Origin: Streptomyces sp. XY006
Lineage (GTDB): Bacteria; Actinomycetota; Actinomycetes; Streptomycetales; Streptomycetaceae
Assembly (NCBI RefSeq): GCF_002237655.1
Contig: NZ_NOKT01000029.1
Coordinates: forward strand, 45,333-109,332
Length of the DNA stretch: 64,000 bases
Reading direction: 5' to 3'
The notes under the pieces were generated by a model. The model ran no database searches and was not told the DNA's origin. It worked only from the letters and a program-made list of their open reading frames with translations. Shown one piece after another: positions 35,668 through 44,252 of the stretch. Position numbers and translations under genes: made by a program. The stretch's first letter is position 1. Every line of letters begins with the position of its first letter.

Positions 35668-35684
35668 GCCGAAGTGAGTGTCAA
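35656..35684 (-). promoter_or_regulatory. Sigma-70-type promoter of the Tad pilus operon
   Basis: On the minus strand, TTGACA (35679-35684) and TATTCC (35656-35661) are separated by 17 nt. The -35 is a perfect consensus hexamer. The -10 lies about 88 nt before the first operon gene. Confidence 0.7.
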
Positions 35685-36112
35685 GCCAGGGCACCGTATC
35701 AGCCGCACATAGCCCCCTCAAGGCGCCTCAGGCCCCACCGACCCCGGGCCGCAGCCCGTTATCCCTCTGCAACGCCCGCCCGGTCGCGCCCCGTCCGCAC
35801 CAGCCGGGCGAGGCACCGGCACCTGTGCATCAGCGAATCCAGGACGTCCCCAACCGCCGTTTCCGCGCCGCGGGTTGGCCACGTGCCGGACATCACGTCT
35901 GCACGATTCACTCACGAAGTCGGGACCGCGCCGTTACGGTCTCCGGCCGCTCTGCGACGCGACTCCGCAGCGGCCGAGCAGCCTGCCGTATCGCCCCGGA
36001 GCGCCAAACCTGTTCCAGCCGGGGCCGGTTGGGCCACAGCCGACCTGTAGCACTCGCGAAGCCCTTAGTAGAGTGCCGCGCGGACAGCGATCGGACCGCG
36101 GGGGGCTCACCG
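35685..36112. other. Intergenic region upstream of the duplicated membrane protein
   Basis: The plus-strand frame is open through this stretch but reads as mixed Pro/Arg/Ser without codon bias. A weak -10-like TAGAGT lies at 36069-36074, about 40 nt before the GTG start at 36113. No other element was recognised. Confidence 0.45.
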
Positions 36113-38455
36113 GTGGAAGCAGTCACGTCGAACCACGCGCACGCAGGGCGGATACCGCCGGCGAGCACCGGCCGCGGCCGCGCCCTGCGGCTTCTGCCGG
36201 CCCTCTGCCTGGCCCTCTGCGCGCTGACAGCGTTCTTCGCAACCGCCACCCCCGCCCGGGCCGAGACCCCCGCCGCCCCGACCCAGGCGGCCTATCTCGC
36301 CGACCGCCTGCGCGAACAGCCGGTCTACGTCACGGACCAACTGCCGCGCGCCGTCCCGCGCTCCACGGCCCCCGAGTTCGCGCGGCTCGCCGAGAGGACC
36401 GGCGTCCCGACCTACGTCCTGGTGCTGCCCGCCGAGAGCGTCCGGGACGGCAAGGAGCTGCTCGGGGCGGTCCACGACCGGCTGGGACGGGACGGGCTGT
36501 ACGTGCTCGTCGACGACCACGGCGTGACGGACGCCACGGCCTTCGGGGTGCGCGCCCCGGCCGACGACGCCTGGAGCGCCCAGCTCTACGAACTCCCCTA
36601 CGACGCGGGCCCGCTGCTGAGCTTCGAGCGGTTCGCGGAGGTCGTCGCCCAGGGTCCGGAGAAGGCCGCAGCCCGGGCGGAGGCGGCTCGCGCGAAGTAC
36701 GAGCACGACGAGCCCGAAGCGATGTACATCGGTCCGTCCGACCGCCGCAACCAGTCCTTCCTCACGGGGATCCTGCTCTCGGGCGTACCTCTGCTGATCC
36801 TGCTGCTGGCGGCGTACGGACGCCGCCTGCGCCGCCGTTACGCGGGAGCCACCCGAAAGCCGGACCCCAGGGCAGGCCGGGCATCGGACGCCACGGCACA
36901 CCAGAAGCCGGACCCCACGGCAGGCCAGGCACCGGACCCCACGGCACGCCGTGAGCCGGACCCCACGGCAGGCCAGGCATCGGACGCCACGGACCCCACG
37001 GCAGGCCAGGCATCGGACGCCACGGCTGGCCGTGAGCCGGACCCCACGACGCGCCGGATGCCGTCCGCGGCACGCTGGAGGCCGGTCCCCACGGCGCGCC
37101 GGATGCCGTCCGCGGCACGCCGGAGGCCGTCCCCGTCCCCCGTCGTCCGCGTCGTCGCCGTCGTCGCCGCGGCCGCACTCGCCGCCGCCGCGGTGGCCCT
37201 CACCGCCACCGCCGTCTTCGACCAGACCGCGTCCAGCGGGGTACGGCCGCCCGCCCCGGCCGAGATGTCCGCCCGGGCCGAACGCGTCGCGGCGGGCCTG
37301 CGGCAGGACCCCGTCTACACGGACCCGGAGAGTCCACGCGTCCTCGACGCCCGCCGGCTGGACCGCCTGCACCAGCGGATCGACGACTTCCGGCGCTCCG
37401 ACGGCGGCGGCCCGGTGTACGTCGCGCTCGTGCCGCAGTCGTCCGAGAACGAGTCGGCCGGCGACACCGAGCTGTTCGCCGCCGCGGTGCACGCCAAGGT
37501 CGGCGAGCCCGGGGTGTACGTCGTCGCGGACCCGGGCGACGGCACGATCGACGCGTACAACCACGGCCTGCGCCTGGACGGCGACCGGCTGCTCTTCGAC
37601 CTGCCGGACGACATCACGCTCGGCGACAGCAGGGCGGACGAGTCCGACGACCACCTCCTCGGCGAACGCCTCGACGCGCTGATGACCTTCCTCGACCGGA
37701 CACCGCGCACGGACCGGCCGGTCGAGGGCCCCTCCCCCGCACCGGCCCCCAGCCCCGCCGAGGACAACGCCCTGCCCCCGCTGTTCGCCACCGACTTCTG
37801 GCCGGGTCTGCTGGTCGGCGCCTTCACGGCCTTCCTGCTCTCCGCCGTGCTGGCCGGGATCGCGGCGCTCGTACTGCGCCGGCGGCGCCCGGCGACGGAA
37901 CCGACCCCGCACCTGCCCCTCACGGCACCGACGGAACCGTCGGCGTCCTACCTCCGGCGCACCGCGTACGCCGAGATCAGCGCCCTCACCCGGGAGTTCA
38001 CCGAGCGCGACGGCGAGCCCCGCGCCTGGGACCGCCTCGACGCCGCGCTGCTCCTCCTCGACGGCGACCCCGGCCGTGCCCGCCGGCCCGGGACGGATCC
38101 GGCGACCCTGGTCACCGTGATCGTGCTGGCGCGGGCCGGCCGTGCCGCGCTCACCGGCGACGACAGCGAGCTGTGCTGCGGCGTCAACCCCCTGCACGGA
38201 CGCGGCGTACGGCTCTCCCACGTCCGGGTCTCCGCCGAGGACACGAGCCGACGCCTGCTGCCCGTCTGCGAGCTGTGCCGCGACACCGCGATCGCCGACC
38301 CCCTCGGCATCCCGCCCCGGCTGCTGAGACTGCCCGCCCCGTCCGGCGGCGGCCGCGTCCCCTACTACGACGCCACCGACGGCCCGCTGACCGCCGTGCC
38401 CAGGGGCATCGCCCGGCTCGTCGACAAGGTGAGGGAGACGACCGGTGTCCACTGA
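36113..38455 (+). CDS. Secreted/membrane protein with two TPM-like repeats and a Cys-rich C-terminal domain
   Basis: A 780-residue protein of unknown function. The signal peptide ends near TPARAETP. The first extracytoplasmic domain (REQPVYVTDQLPRAVP, then LYVLVDDHG) is followed by a helix, a low-complexity Asp-Pro-Thr-Ala repeat region (about 245-340), another helix, a second domain with the same plan (RQDPVYTDPESPRVL, then VYVVADPGDG), a helix pair, and a domain with CCGVNPLHG and CELCRDT that could bind metal. The two halves look like an internal duplication related to TPM/YgcG-like domains. The GTG at 36113 lies just before the signal peptide. Confidence 0.7.
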   Translation: MEAVTSNHAHAGRIPPASTGRGRALRLLPALCLALCALTAFFATATPARAETPAAPTQAAYLADRLREQPVYVTDQLPRAVPRSTAPEFARLAERTGVPTYVLVLPAESVRDGKELLGAVHDRLGRDGLYVLVDDHGVTDATAFGVRAPADDAWSAQLYELPYDAGPLLSFERFAEVVAQGPEKAAARAEAARAKYEHDEPEAMYIGPSDRRNQSFLTGILLSGVPLLILLLAAYGRRLRRRYAGATRKPDPRAGRASDATAHQKPDPTAGQAPDPTARREPDPTAGQASDATDPTAGQASDATAGREPDPTTRRMPSAARWRPVPTARRMPSAARRRPSPSPVVRVVAVVAAAALAAAAVALTATAVFDQTASSGVRPPAPAEMSARAERVAAGLRQDPVYTDPESPRVLDARRLDRLHQRIDDFRRSDGGGPVYVALVPQSSENESAGDTELFAAAVHAKVGEPGVYVVADPGDGTIDAYNHGLRLDGDRLLFDLPDDITLGDSRADESDDHLLGERLDALMTFLDRTPRTDRPVEGPSPAPAPSPAEDNALPPLFATDFWPGLLVGAFTAFLLSAVLAGIAALVLRRRRPATEPTPHLPLTAPTEPSASYLRRTAYAEISALTREFTERDGEPRAWDRLDAALLLLDGDPGRARRPGTDPATLVTVIVLARAGRAALTGDDSELCCGVNPLHGRGVRLSHVRVSAEDTSRRLLPVCELCRDTAIADPLGIPPRLLRLPAPSGGGRVPYYDATDGPLTAVPRGIARLVDKVRETTGVH
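36845..37130. repeat. Low-complexity in-frame repeats (DPTAGQASDAT type)
   Basis: About ten imperfect units built on CCCCACGGCAGGCCAGGC and related words, each coding for variants of DPTAGQASDAT or RRMPSAARWRP. The array forms a cytoplasmic or linker segment between two membrane helices of the 36113 protein. Confidence 0.7.
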
Positions 38456-38606
38456 CGTCAAACGCGCCACCACTGCCCTGGCGGCACTGCTGCAGTGGGT
38501 GCCGAGCGGATACGGCTCGCTGACGCCGCCATCGAGCGGGTTCACGAGAGCGCGCTGCCCTCGGGGTCCGCACAGGGGAGCTACCAGGCACCGCAGTAGC
38601 GAATAG
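38445..38606 (+). pseudogene. Frameshifted remnant of a small gene downstream of the duplicated membrane protein
   Basis: A GTG at 38445 overlaps the end of the preceding gene and starts VSTDVKRATTALAALLQW. Reading on in this frame gives Pro/Arg-rich filler to a stop at 38606. The neighbouring frame from about 38493 reads AERIRLADAAIERVHESALP and ends at a stop at 38599, with normal codon bias. The two halves look like one helical protein joined out of frame, probably after a deletion. A 53-residue intact protein is the alternative. Confidence 0.5.
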
Positions 38607-38704
38607 TCCCTACGGAGGCTCCGACCCGGTCTCGGCAGGAGCCCGACATGGCCGACTCCATGCGAGGCCCCATACCTACCGGCTTGATCCTGTTCACTCC
38701 GAAG

Positions 38705-38718
38705 TTCGCGGTGGTGAA
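38705..38718. promoter_or_regulatory. Shared palindromic element, copy 1 (one mismatch)
   Basis: TTCGC-GGTG-GTGAA, followed 15 nt later by GATA, lies 65 nt before the GTG of the lipoprotein at 38784. It is the most degenerate of the four recognisable copies. Confidence 0.6.
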
Positions 38719-38783
38719 ACCGAAAACCACACCGATAACGTCAGTGCTCGTACTGCACGTCTGTCTGCTCACGGGGAGCCACT

Positions 38784-39461
38784 GTGAAGCGCCGCACCTT
38801 GCCCGCCGTCGTCACACTGACAGCGACGGCGGCCCTGCTGTTGACGGCCTGCGGCAGCGGGGACGACAAGCCCGGCGACAACCACAAGACCGCCGGCGTG
38901 GAACGGGGCGGCGCACAGACGCCGAAGGAGTCCACGAAGCCGTCGGCGGCGGCCCAGACCGAGGCCAAGCCGGAGGGCGTGGACGTCTCCCTGCCCAAGG
39001 ACATGAACCTTGTCTTCGACTGGGACAGGCCGAAGGACGGGAACGAAGCGGCTGCGATGGATGACGCCGCGAACTTTTTCCGTGCGATCTACCGTGGCGT
39101 CGACAAGCGCACGACCGAGGACGCGGCCGTCGCGACGTACGCCACCGGCGATGGGCTGCACTACGCGAACACGCAGATCAACGCCTGGATCGACGGCGGC
39201 TGGACCGCCACCGGAACGCTGCGCCACTACGACGTGACCACCCGGTCCACGCCGAACGGCAAGTCGGTGGAGGTGGCGTTCTGCGCTGACTCGCAGAAGT
39301 TCTACGGCAAGGAGATCAAGTCTCAGAGAATCCTCCGAACCGAGCCCAGCCTCGAGGACTTCGATCACTACAAGATCGTCATGGCCAAGGTCCCCGCGGG
39401 CAAGGACCTGTGGCAGGCATCCAAGGTCTTCGTTAAGACAAAGGCGGCGCAGTGCCAGTAA
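38784..39461 (+). CDS. Lipoprotein, family A, first copy
   Basis: A 225-residue exported lipoprotein of unknown function. The signal peptide carries a lipobox LLTACGSG with Cys at about residue 22, followed by a Lys/Glu/Ser-rich linker. The mature domain runs from SLPKDMNLVFDW through DDAANFFRAIYRG, DGGWTATGTLRHYD and SVEVAFCADSQKFYGKE to LWQASKVFVKTKAAQCQ. Two conserved cysteines could form a disulfide. The length and alternating strands suggest an NTF2-like fold, which is only a guess. Close relatives are at 41460 (C-terminal part) and 44253. The GTG follows CACGGGGAG. Confidence 0.8.
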   Translation: MKRRTLPAVVTLTATAALLLTACGSGDDKPGDNHKTAGVERGGAQTPKESTKPSAAAQTEAKPEGVDVSLPKDMNLVFDWDRPKDGNEAAAMDDAANFFRAIYRGVDKRTTEDAAVATYATGDGLHYANTQINAWIDGGWTATGTLRHYDVTTRSTPNGKSVEVAFCADSQKFYGKEIKSQRILRTEPSLEDFDHYKIVMAKVPAGKDLWQASKVFVKTKAAQCQ

Positions 39462-39639
39462 GCGCCGCAGCATCGGAAAGGCGACGGCGACCGACGCGAC
39501 AGCAAACGCCGTCGCGCGAGACTGCCCCAGGGCGCCGGCAAGCAGTCGGCCCCGGCCGAGCAGTGTGGCGCGCGATCAGGACACAACGTAGATCACACCA
39601 CGCTCGATACACCCCGCTTTGGCCGTGTTTTGCGGGAAG

Positions 39640-39653
39640 TTCGCTCTGGCGAA
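39640..39653. promoter_or_regulatory. Shared palindromic element, copy 2
   Basis: TTCGC-TCTG-GCGAA, a perfect 5-bp palindrome, followed 15 nt later by GATA and then GACTGAGCCTTTG, lies 63 nt before the TTG start at 39717. Confidence 0.75.
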
Positions 39654-39716
39654 ACCGAGAACCTCACCGATACCTTCGGACCACTTGACTGAGCCTTTGT
39701 CTCACGGGGAGTCATC

Positions 39717-40373
39717 TTGAATCGCAGTCCTCTGCCCGCCGCTGCCGCACTCGCCGCGGTCGCTGCCCTGCTCCTGGCGGGCTGCGGCAGCAGCACCGAC
39801 TCGTCGAAGGGCGCCGACAAGATCTCGGGTGCAGATCAGGACGACACGAACGACACGCATCCACCGAGCCCCAGCGCCTCGGGTGCGGCCAAGCGCCCGA
39901 CGATCACGCTACCGAGCGATGTGAACAACGTCTTTGAGACATGGAAGACCGGAGACGCGGCCAAGGATGCGCTCCTGACGGACGTCAAGGAACGGATCAA
40001 CGCGACCGACGCCGCCATCGTTGCGGGGAACCCGGACTCCGAAGCCCTGGAGTTCTATTACAAGGGCGAAGCCCTCGCCGACGCGGCCGAATGGGTACAG
40101 GGGTACGTCAATGACGGTAAGTCGATCACCGGGACCGTGCGCTTCTACAACCCGGACCTCCTGATGGTCGACAAGGACACTGCCGCCCTCGCCTACTGCG
40201 CCGACGAGAGCAAGGCATTCGACAAGGAGCGCAAGAGCAACAAGGCCGAGAAGAACCCTGTAAGCAAGGACTCTTACGTGGCGTACAACACCCGCGTACA
40301 GAGGACAGCGCAAGGCATCTGGCAGACCACGAGCCTCCTTTCGGACAGGGGGAGCGCGAAGTGCACTCCGTGA
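39717..40373 (+). CDS. Lipoprotein, family B, first copy
   Basis: A 218-residue lipoprotein with lipobox LLLAGCGS. The mature domain is a divergent relative of family A: TLPSDVNNVFETWKTG, then ITGTVRFYNPDLL, AALAYCADESKAFDKE and GIWQTTSLLSDRGSAKC near the end. The second cysteine is again close to the C-terminus. The TTG start at 39717 follows CACGGGGAG. It overlaps the following secreted protein gene by 13 nt, which implies coupled translation and possibly joint function. The other intact copy is at 42584, with truncated versions at 46221 and 49853. Confidence 0.79.
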   Translation: MNRSPLPAAAALAAVAALLLAGCGSSTDSSKGADKISGADQDDTNDTHPPSPSASGAAKRPTITLPSDVNNVFETWKTGDAAKDALLTDVKERINATDAAIVAGNPDSEALEFYYKGEALADAAEWVQGYVNDGKSITGTVRFYNPDLLMVDKDTAALAYCADESKAFDKERKSNKAEKNPVSKDSYVAYNTRVQRTAQGIWQTTSLLSDRGSAKCTP

Positions 40374-41413
40374 CGTCACGGACAACCTTGCTCCTGGCCG
40401 GAATGACGGCTGCGGTACTGGCCGTGACCTCGGGTTCCGCTTTCGCATCACGGGGGGATGGCCGCACCCAGGGGGGTGACAGGGCGGCTGAGACGAGCGG
40501 CAACCGTTCAGGCAAGTACCTGACTTCGGTGGTTCGCTTCACCGGCAGCACGGTCGGCAGCAGCGGCGGTGGGTCCCGGCAGGTCACACCAGTGGGTGAC
40601 TGGAGCCCGCCGGCGTGCTGGTACGAGCCGCGCACGGCCCAGGAGTTCTCCAAGTACGTCGAGGACAGTTACACCGAGACCATCAACACCCCGGGTCAGC
40701 ACAGCTACGCCAAGGCGTCTGTCGGCCAGTTCCGCAACCGCTACAAGGACGGAACCTACAAGAACTACAACCTCGACAAGGCAGACGAAGGCAGTTGGTG
40801 GGTAGCCGTCCGCGACGAGGACAGGTGGATGGACCCGGAGGCCCAGGTCTGCGACAGGGACCCGTTCTGGGTGGAGACGGGCGACACCCCCGAGGTCCCC
40901 AACGCTGTGACCCCGCAAGTGCTCGCGGAACTCGCCTACAACCGCATTGAGTTGCCCTCGACGGAGGTCAGCCTTGCCCCTGAAGCGGCAACCAAGGTCA
41001 ACCTCCCTACCTGGGCATGGCTGGACAAAGCCACATTCAAAGAGGTCTCGGTGACCGCGTCACTGGCTGCTGGAGGCGTGAACATCCAGGCGACGACCAC
41101 CGCCAAGCCGGTGTCCCTCAAGCTCCAACCGGGCACCGAGGACGCCGAGACCTACCCCGCCTCCGGCGAGTGCGTCATCAACGCCGACGGCTCCATCGGC
41201 GAGCCGTACGCCAAGGGCAAGGCCGACCAGACCCCGCCCTGCGGCCTCAAGTACCTCCGCTCCTCCGGCAACGGCACGTTCAAGCTGCAGGCCACCATCA
41301 CCTGGGACATCGCCTGGACAGGCACGGACGGCACGGGCGGCGACCTCCCGAACGGCACGTTCGGCAACGAACAAGCAGTCACCGTCCAGGAGATCCAGTC
41401 CGTCAACCGCTGA
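40361..41413 (+). CDS. Secreted protein, family C, first copy
   Basis: A 350-residue exported protein with a signal peptide (LLLAGMTAAVLAVTSGSAFA) and no lipobox. The central region carries GDWSPPACWYEPRTAQEF and KVNLPTWAWLDKATFKEV. The C-terminal ~90 residues (from GTEDAETYPASGECVINADG) match those of the 44915 protein almost base for base, while the N-terminal two thirds of the two proteins have diverged strongly. No enzymatic motif is recognised. The GTG start lies inside the end of the family B lipoprotein gene, so the two are probably translated together. Confidence 0.78.
   Translation: MHSVTSRTTLLLAGMTAAVLAVTSGSAFASRGDGRTQGGDRAAETSGNRSGKYLTSVVRFTGSTVGSSGGGSRQVTPVGDWSPPACWYEPRTAQEFSKYVEDSYTETINTPGQHSYAKASVGQFRNRYKDGTYKNYNLDKADEGSWWVAVRDEDRWMDPEAQVCDRDPFWVETGDTPEVPNAVTPQVLAELAYNRIELPSTEVSLAPEAATKVNLPTWAWLDKATFKEVSVTASLAAGGVNIQATTTAKPVSLKLQPGTEDAETYPASGECVINADGSIGEPYAKGKADQTPPCGLKYLRSSGNGTFKLQATITWDIAWTGTDGTGGDLPNGTFGNEQAVTVQEIQSVNR
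41132..41413 (+). repeat. Near-identical 282-bp repeat, copy 1
   Basis: This 3' part of the secreted-protein gene matches 45725-46006 with only three base differences by eye, although upstream parts of the two genes are strongly diverged. Confidence 0.88.
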
Positions 41414-41459
41414 TAACTGTCCATCAGCACAGACTCACGAGCCTGCCGGAGAAGTAAGC

Positions 41460-42374
41460 GTGGCGAACGACGCAGACATCAAGGTGAATGTCGACCTTCT
41501 GGTGGAGTCGGAGTCCCGACCCAAGAGAACCAAGAAGGACCTCAAGAGCATGGGCAATCATCGCGATGACATGCGCAAGAACTGGGGCAGGGGTGACGTC
41601 ACGGGCGCCATGGACGAGTTCGTCAACAACTGGAACGACCACCGCGGAAGCCTGCTCAGCCACATCAACACCATGCGGAATCTGTTCAAAGCCACCATCG
41701 CTACCGTGAAGCGCCCCGCATCGCCCGCCATCGTCCTGGTCGCGACGGGAGCACTGCTGTTGACGGCCTGCGGTAGCGGGCACGAGGAGTCGACCGACAC
41801 GGACAAGGTCGCCGACACCAGCCAGAGCGCTGGGATGCCCAAGAGGCCCGCCGAATCGTCAGCCGCACAGTCCGGGGACAAGCCCGACGGCGTAGACGTG
41901 TCCCTGCCCAAGGACATGAACCTCGTCTTCGACTGGAGTAAGTCACACAACGCGAACGAGGCTGCTGCTATGGATGACGCCGCCAACTTCCTCCGCGCCA
42001 TCTATCGCGGCGTCGACCAACGTTCCACCAAGGACGCGGCCGTCACCACGTACGCCACCGGAGGCGGACTTCACTACGCGCAGGTCCAGATCGGTGAGTG
42101 GATGAAGGGCGGCTGGACGGCGACCGGCACCCGTCGGCACTACGACGCCACCACGCGGTCCGTCCCGAACGGCAAGTCGGTGGAGGTCGCGTTTTGCGCA
42201 GACACCAGCAAGTTCTACGGCAAGGAGATCAAGACGGGCAAGGTCCTGAAGACCGAACCGCGTCTGAAGGATTTCGGCTACTACAAAATCGTGATGGTCA
42301 AGTCTGCGACTGCTGCCGGGCTATGGCAGGCGTCCAAGGTCTTCGTCGAGGCGAAGGCGGAGCAGTGTCGATAG
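41460..42374 (+). CDS. WXG100-lipoprotein fusion
   Basis: A 304-residue chimera. Residues 1-~80 (DIKVNVDLLVESESRPKRTK, then MDEFVNNWNDHRGSLLSHIN) match the WXG100 protein at 46363 but lack its C-terminal third. At residue 83 the frame continues as VKRPASPAIVLVATGALLLTAC, the start of a family A lipoprotein with its lipobox Cys at 104, followed by a complete mature domain (MNLVFDW, TGTRRHYDATT, FCADTSKFYGKE). An internal GTG at 41706 would yield a 222-residue lipoprotein, but the GGGGAG site seen before its paralogues is missing. Either the fusion is made, with an internal signal peptide, or the lipoprotein depends on reinitiation. Confidence 0.75.
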   Translation: MANDADIKVNVDLLVESESRPKRTKKDLKSMGNHRDDMRKNWGRGDVTGAMDEFVNNWNDHRGSLLSHINTMRNLFKATIATVKRPASPAIVLVATGALLLTACGSGHEESTDTDKVADTSQSAGMPKRPAESSAAQSGDKPDGVDVSLPKDMNLVFDWSKSHNANEAAAMDDAANFLRAIYRGVDQRSTKDAAVTTYATGGGLHYAQVQIGEWMKGGWTATGTRRHYDATTRSVPNGKSVEVAFCADTSKFYGKEIKTGKVLKTEPRLKDFGYYKIVMVKSATAAGLWQASKVFVEAKAEQCR

Positions 42375-42583
42375 AAGGGGCCGCCTTCCCTGGAGCGGTG
42401 CCACTAGTAAGGCCACTTGAGTAAGCCGCCCCACTCCGGCTCGGCCCATCTGGCCGGGACATGGAACGAACTGGCACCTTGCCCGGTCCCGTTCGTCTTG
42501 GGAACCGTCGGCGTGAGTGGCCGACGATCCTCCCGCGACCACTGCCGGATCGACACTGCATCTTTTCTACACCGGGAGCCACT

Positions 42584-43246
42584 GTGAAGCGCCGCCCATT
42601 GTCCGTTGCCGCCGCACTAATGGCGACGGCCTCGCTGCTGCTGTTGACGGCCTGCGGCAGCGGGGACGACAACTCGAAGAGCAAAGACGAGACCACAGGC
42701 CGCCCCCATGCGGGCGGCGCGACCACGTCGGTCTCCCCGAGTGCTGGCGCATCCGGCCCCACCAACAGGCCCGATATCGCCCTCCCCAAGGGGGTGGAGA
42801 ACAGGTTCGAAGGCTGGAAAACAGGTGATCGGACCGAGGACGCGGTGCTGTCCGACGTGGCGCAGACGGTGAACGCGGTGGACGATGCGATCGTCCGCGG
42901 CGACACCAACTCGTCGATACTCGCCTACTACCGCCAGGGCAAAGCGCTCGTGAGCGCTCAGAAGTGGGTCCAGGCCTGGCTGGACGAGGACCTCACGTGG
43001 ACGGGTGTCACGCGCTACTTCGACCCGAACGTCAAGGTCGCGGACAGTGACACGGCTGCCGTCGTCTACTGCGCCGACGAGAGCAAGGCTTACAACAAGA
43101 ACCGCAAGACCGGGAAGGTGGACAAGACACCCTCCGACGAGAGTCCGTACGTCACGTACAGCACTCAGCTCAAGAAGAACAGCGACGGGGTCTGGCAGAC
43201 CACGGAGGTGCTGTCCAAGCGAGGGGGCAGGACGTGCGCGTCCTGA
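42584..43246 (+). CDS. Lipoprotein, family B, second copy
   Basis: A 220-residue lipoprotein with lipobox LLLLTACGSG. The mature part has ALPKGVENRFEGWKTGDRTE, TWTGVTRYFDPN, AVVYCADESKAYNKN and GVWQTTEVLSKRGGRTC, aligning with the 39717 protein throughout. The GTG at 42584 follows CCGGGAG. The signal peptide start (VKRRPL) resembles family A starts, so the gene may itself be recombinant. Its coupled secreted partner is reduced to a 19-codon stub beginning at 43234. Confidence 0.79.
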   Translation: MKRRPLSVAAALMATASLLLLTACGSGDDNSKSKDETTGRPHAGGATTSVSPSAGASGPTNRPDIALPKGVENRFEGWKTGDRTEDAVLSDVAQTVNAVDDAIVRGDTNSSILAYYRQGKALVSAQKWVQAWLDEDLTWTGVTRYFDPNVKVADSDTAAVVYCADESKAYNKNRKTGKVDKTPSDESPYVTYSTQLKKNSDGVWQTTEVLSKRGGRTCAS

Positions 43247-43293
43247 CTCGTTGCATCGTCACGGTCGCCGTTGTGCTCGCGGTGCCGACCTGA
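43234..43293 (+). pseudogene. Truncated secreted-protein (family C) start
   Basis: A GTG overlapping the end of the lipoprotein gene, in the same position as the start of the 40361 and 44915 genes, encodes VRVLTRCIVTVAVVLAVPT and then stops. It looks like a signal peptide cut off by a deletion. Confidence 0.6.
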
Positions 43294-43302
43294 TTTAGGC
43301 CC

Positions 43303-43423
43303 GACGGCAACCTCACCTTCTCCTACAGCACGCTGATCAGGGCCGGCTCGGGCCTCGCCTTCTACGACACCCGGGGAGCTGTTCGACGCCGTCATGAGCA
43401 CCCTCCCCTGGAGCCACTCCTGA
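43303..43423 (+). pseudogene. C-terminal fragment of a 48428-type partner gene
   Basis: One frame reads LTFSYSTLIRAGSGLAFYD and the neighbouring frame then reads ELFDAVMSTLPWSHS before a stop. This matches the end of the protein at 48428 (LTISFSTIADGRPDGE, then DLFDAVMTTFRWSHS). The fragment carries a frameshift and has no start codon. The gene that follows (43467) is likewise a relative of the gene following 48428, so the tail of an old WXG100 operon survives here. Confidence 0.62.
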
Positions 43424-43466
43424 GGACCCGCCCCCATTGCCCACGCCTCGGCGAAAGAGACCACCC

Positions 43467-44108
43467 ATGTCAGATGGCACCCTCTGGAGCACCGACCTCG
43501 GCGCCCCGCTCCACATCGACACAGATGCCGACCCGCGCCTATGGGGCTATCTCCATCTCCAGATCGACAGACGAACCTTCAAGGAATGGCTGGATCAGCA
43601 CCTGATCGGCCTGGCGGCCTTTCAGGACATCGAACTCACTCGAAAGCTCCGCCGCTTCCACAAGACCTTCTACGAGCAGACAATCGTCATCCTGCGGGAC
43701 AAGCTCCAAGCCGACGAGGCGTTCATCTACCACCCCGTTCCACTCACCTACATGCCCCTGGTCGTGCACGCCACCCGCATCCACTGCGACGCCCCCGACA
43801 CGGCCTCTTGTGAGGGATTCAGTGCGACGACCGAGCTTCACCAGGACATCCCCGAGTGGCAGCAACGCACCAGCCGCATTCCCTTTCCCTCCCCCCATCT
43901 TGGCGGGGACGGCATCCGGGTCACCCGCTCTTACCCGGCGGACAGCACCCGCGTGATGACGTCGGTGACCTACCACTGGCACACCCCGCCCGGCCGCCCC
44001 GACGTATGCCTCCGCGCACACCACGACGACCCCGAAGTCATGGCAGCGGCAATGGAGGCCGTGGACGACTTCGCCCGGACGCTTCGGCTCCCCGACAAGG
44101 CCCATTGA
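43467..44108 (+). CDS. Partner protein related to the 49057 product
   Basis: A 213-residue soluble protein of unknown function without signal peptide or helices. It resembles the 49057 protein over most of its length: an IDTDADPRLWG start, then an EWLDQHLIGLAAFQ helix, FIYHPVPLTYMPLVVHATRI, and VTYHWHTPPGRPDVCLR near the end. In the intact locus the relative is the last gene of a WXG100-led operon. Here only this gene and a fragment of its upstream neighbour remain. The ATG follows CGAAAGAGA. Confidence 0.68.
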   Translation: MSDGTLWSTDLGAPLHIDTDADPRLWGYLHLQIDRRTFKEWLDQHLIGLAAFQDIELTRKLRRFHKTFYEQTIVILRDKLQADEAFIYHPVPLTYMPLVVHATRIHCDAPDTASCEGFSATTELHQDIPEWQQRTSRIPFPSPHLGGDGIRVTRSYPADSTRVMTSVTYHWHTPPGRPDVCLRAHHDDPEVMAAAMEAVDDFARTLRLPDKAH

Positions 44109-44252
44109 CCGACCTCGCCTGGCAACGCCCCGCTTGAGCGGGTCGCAGCTCGGCCGGCTCCCGCCCGGTTGGGCGGTGGCTCTGCAGAATCGAAAAAGCT
44201 CACCACTACTCTCAGTGCTCGTACCGAACCCTCATCTTTCACGGGAGCCTCA

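Noticed and set aside
44175..44200. Fifth copy of the TTCGC-N4-GCGAA element before the 44253 lipoprotein
   Set aside because: The surrounding sequence aligns with copy 1, but the palindrome itself is lost (TCTGCAGAATCGAAA), so it is not counted as a site.
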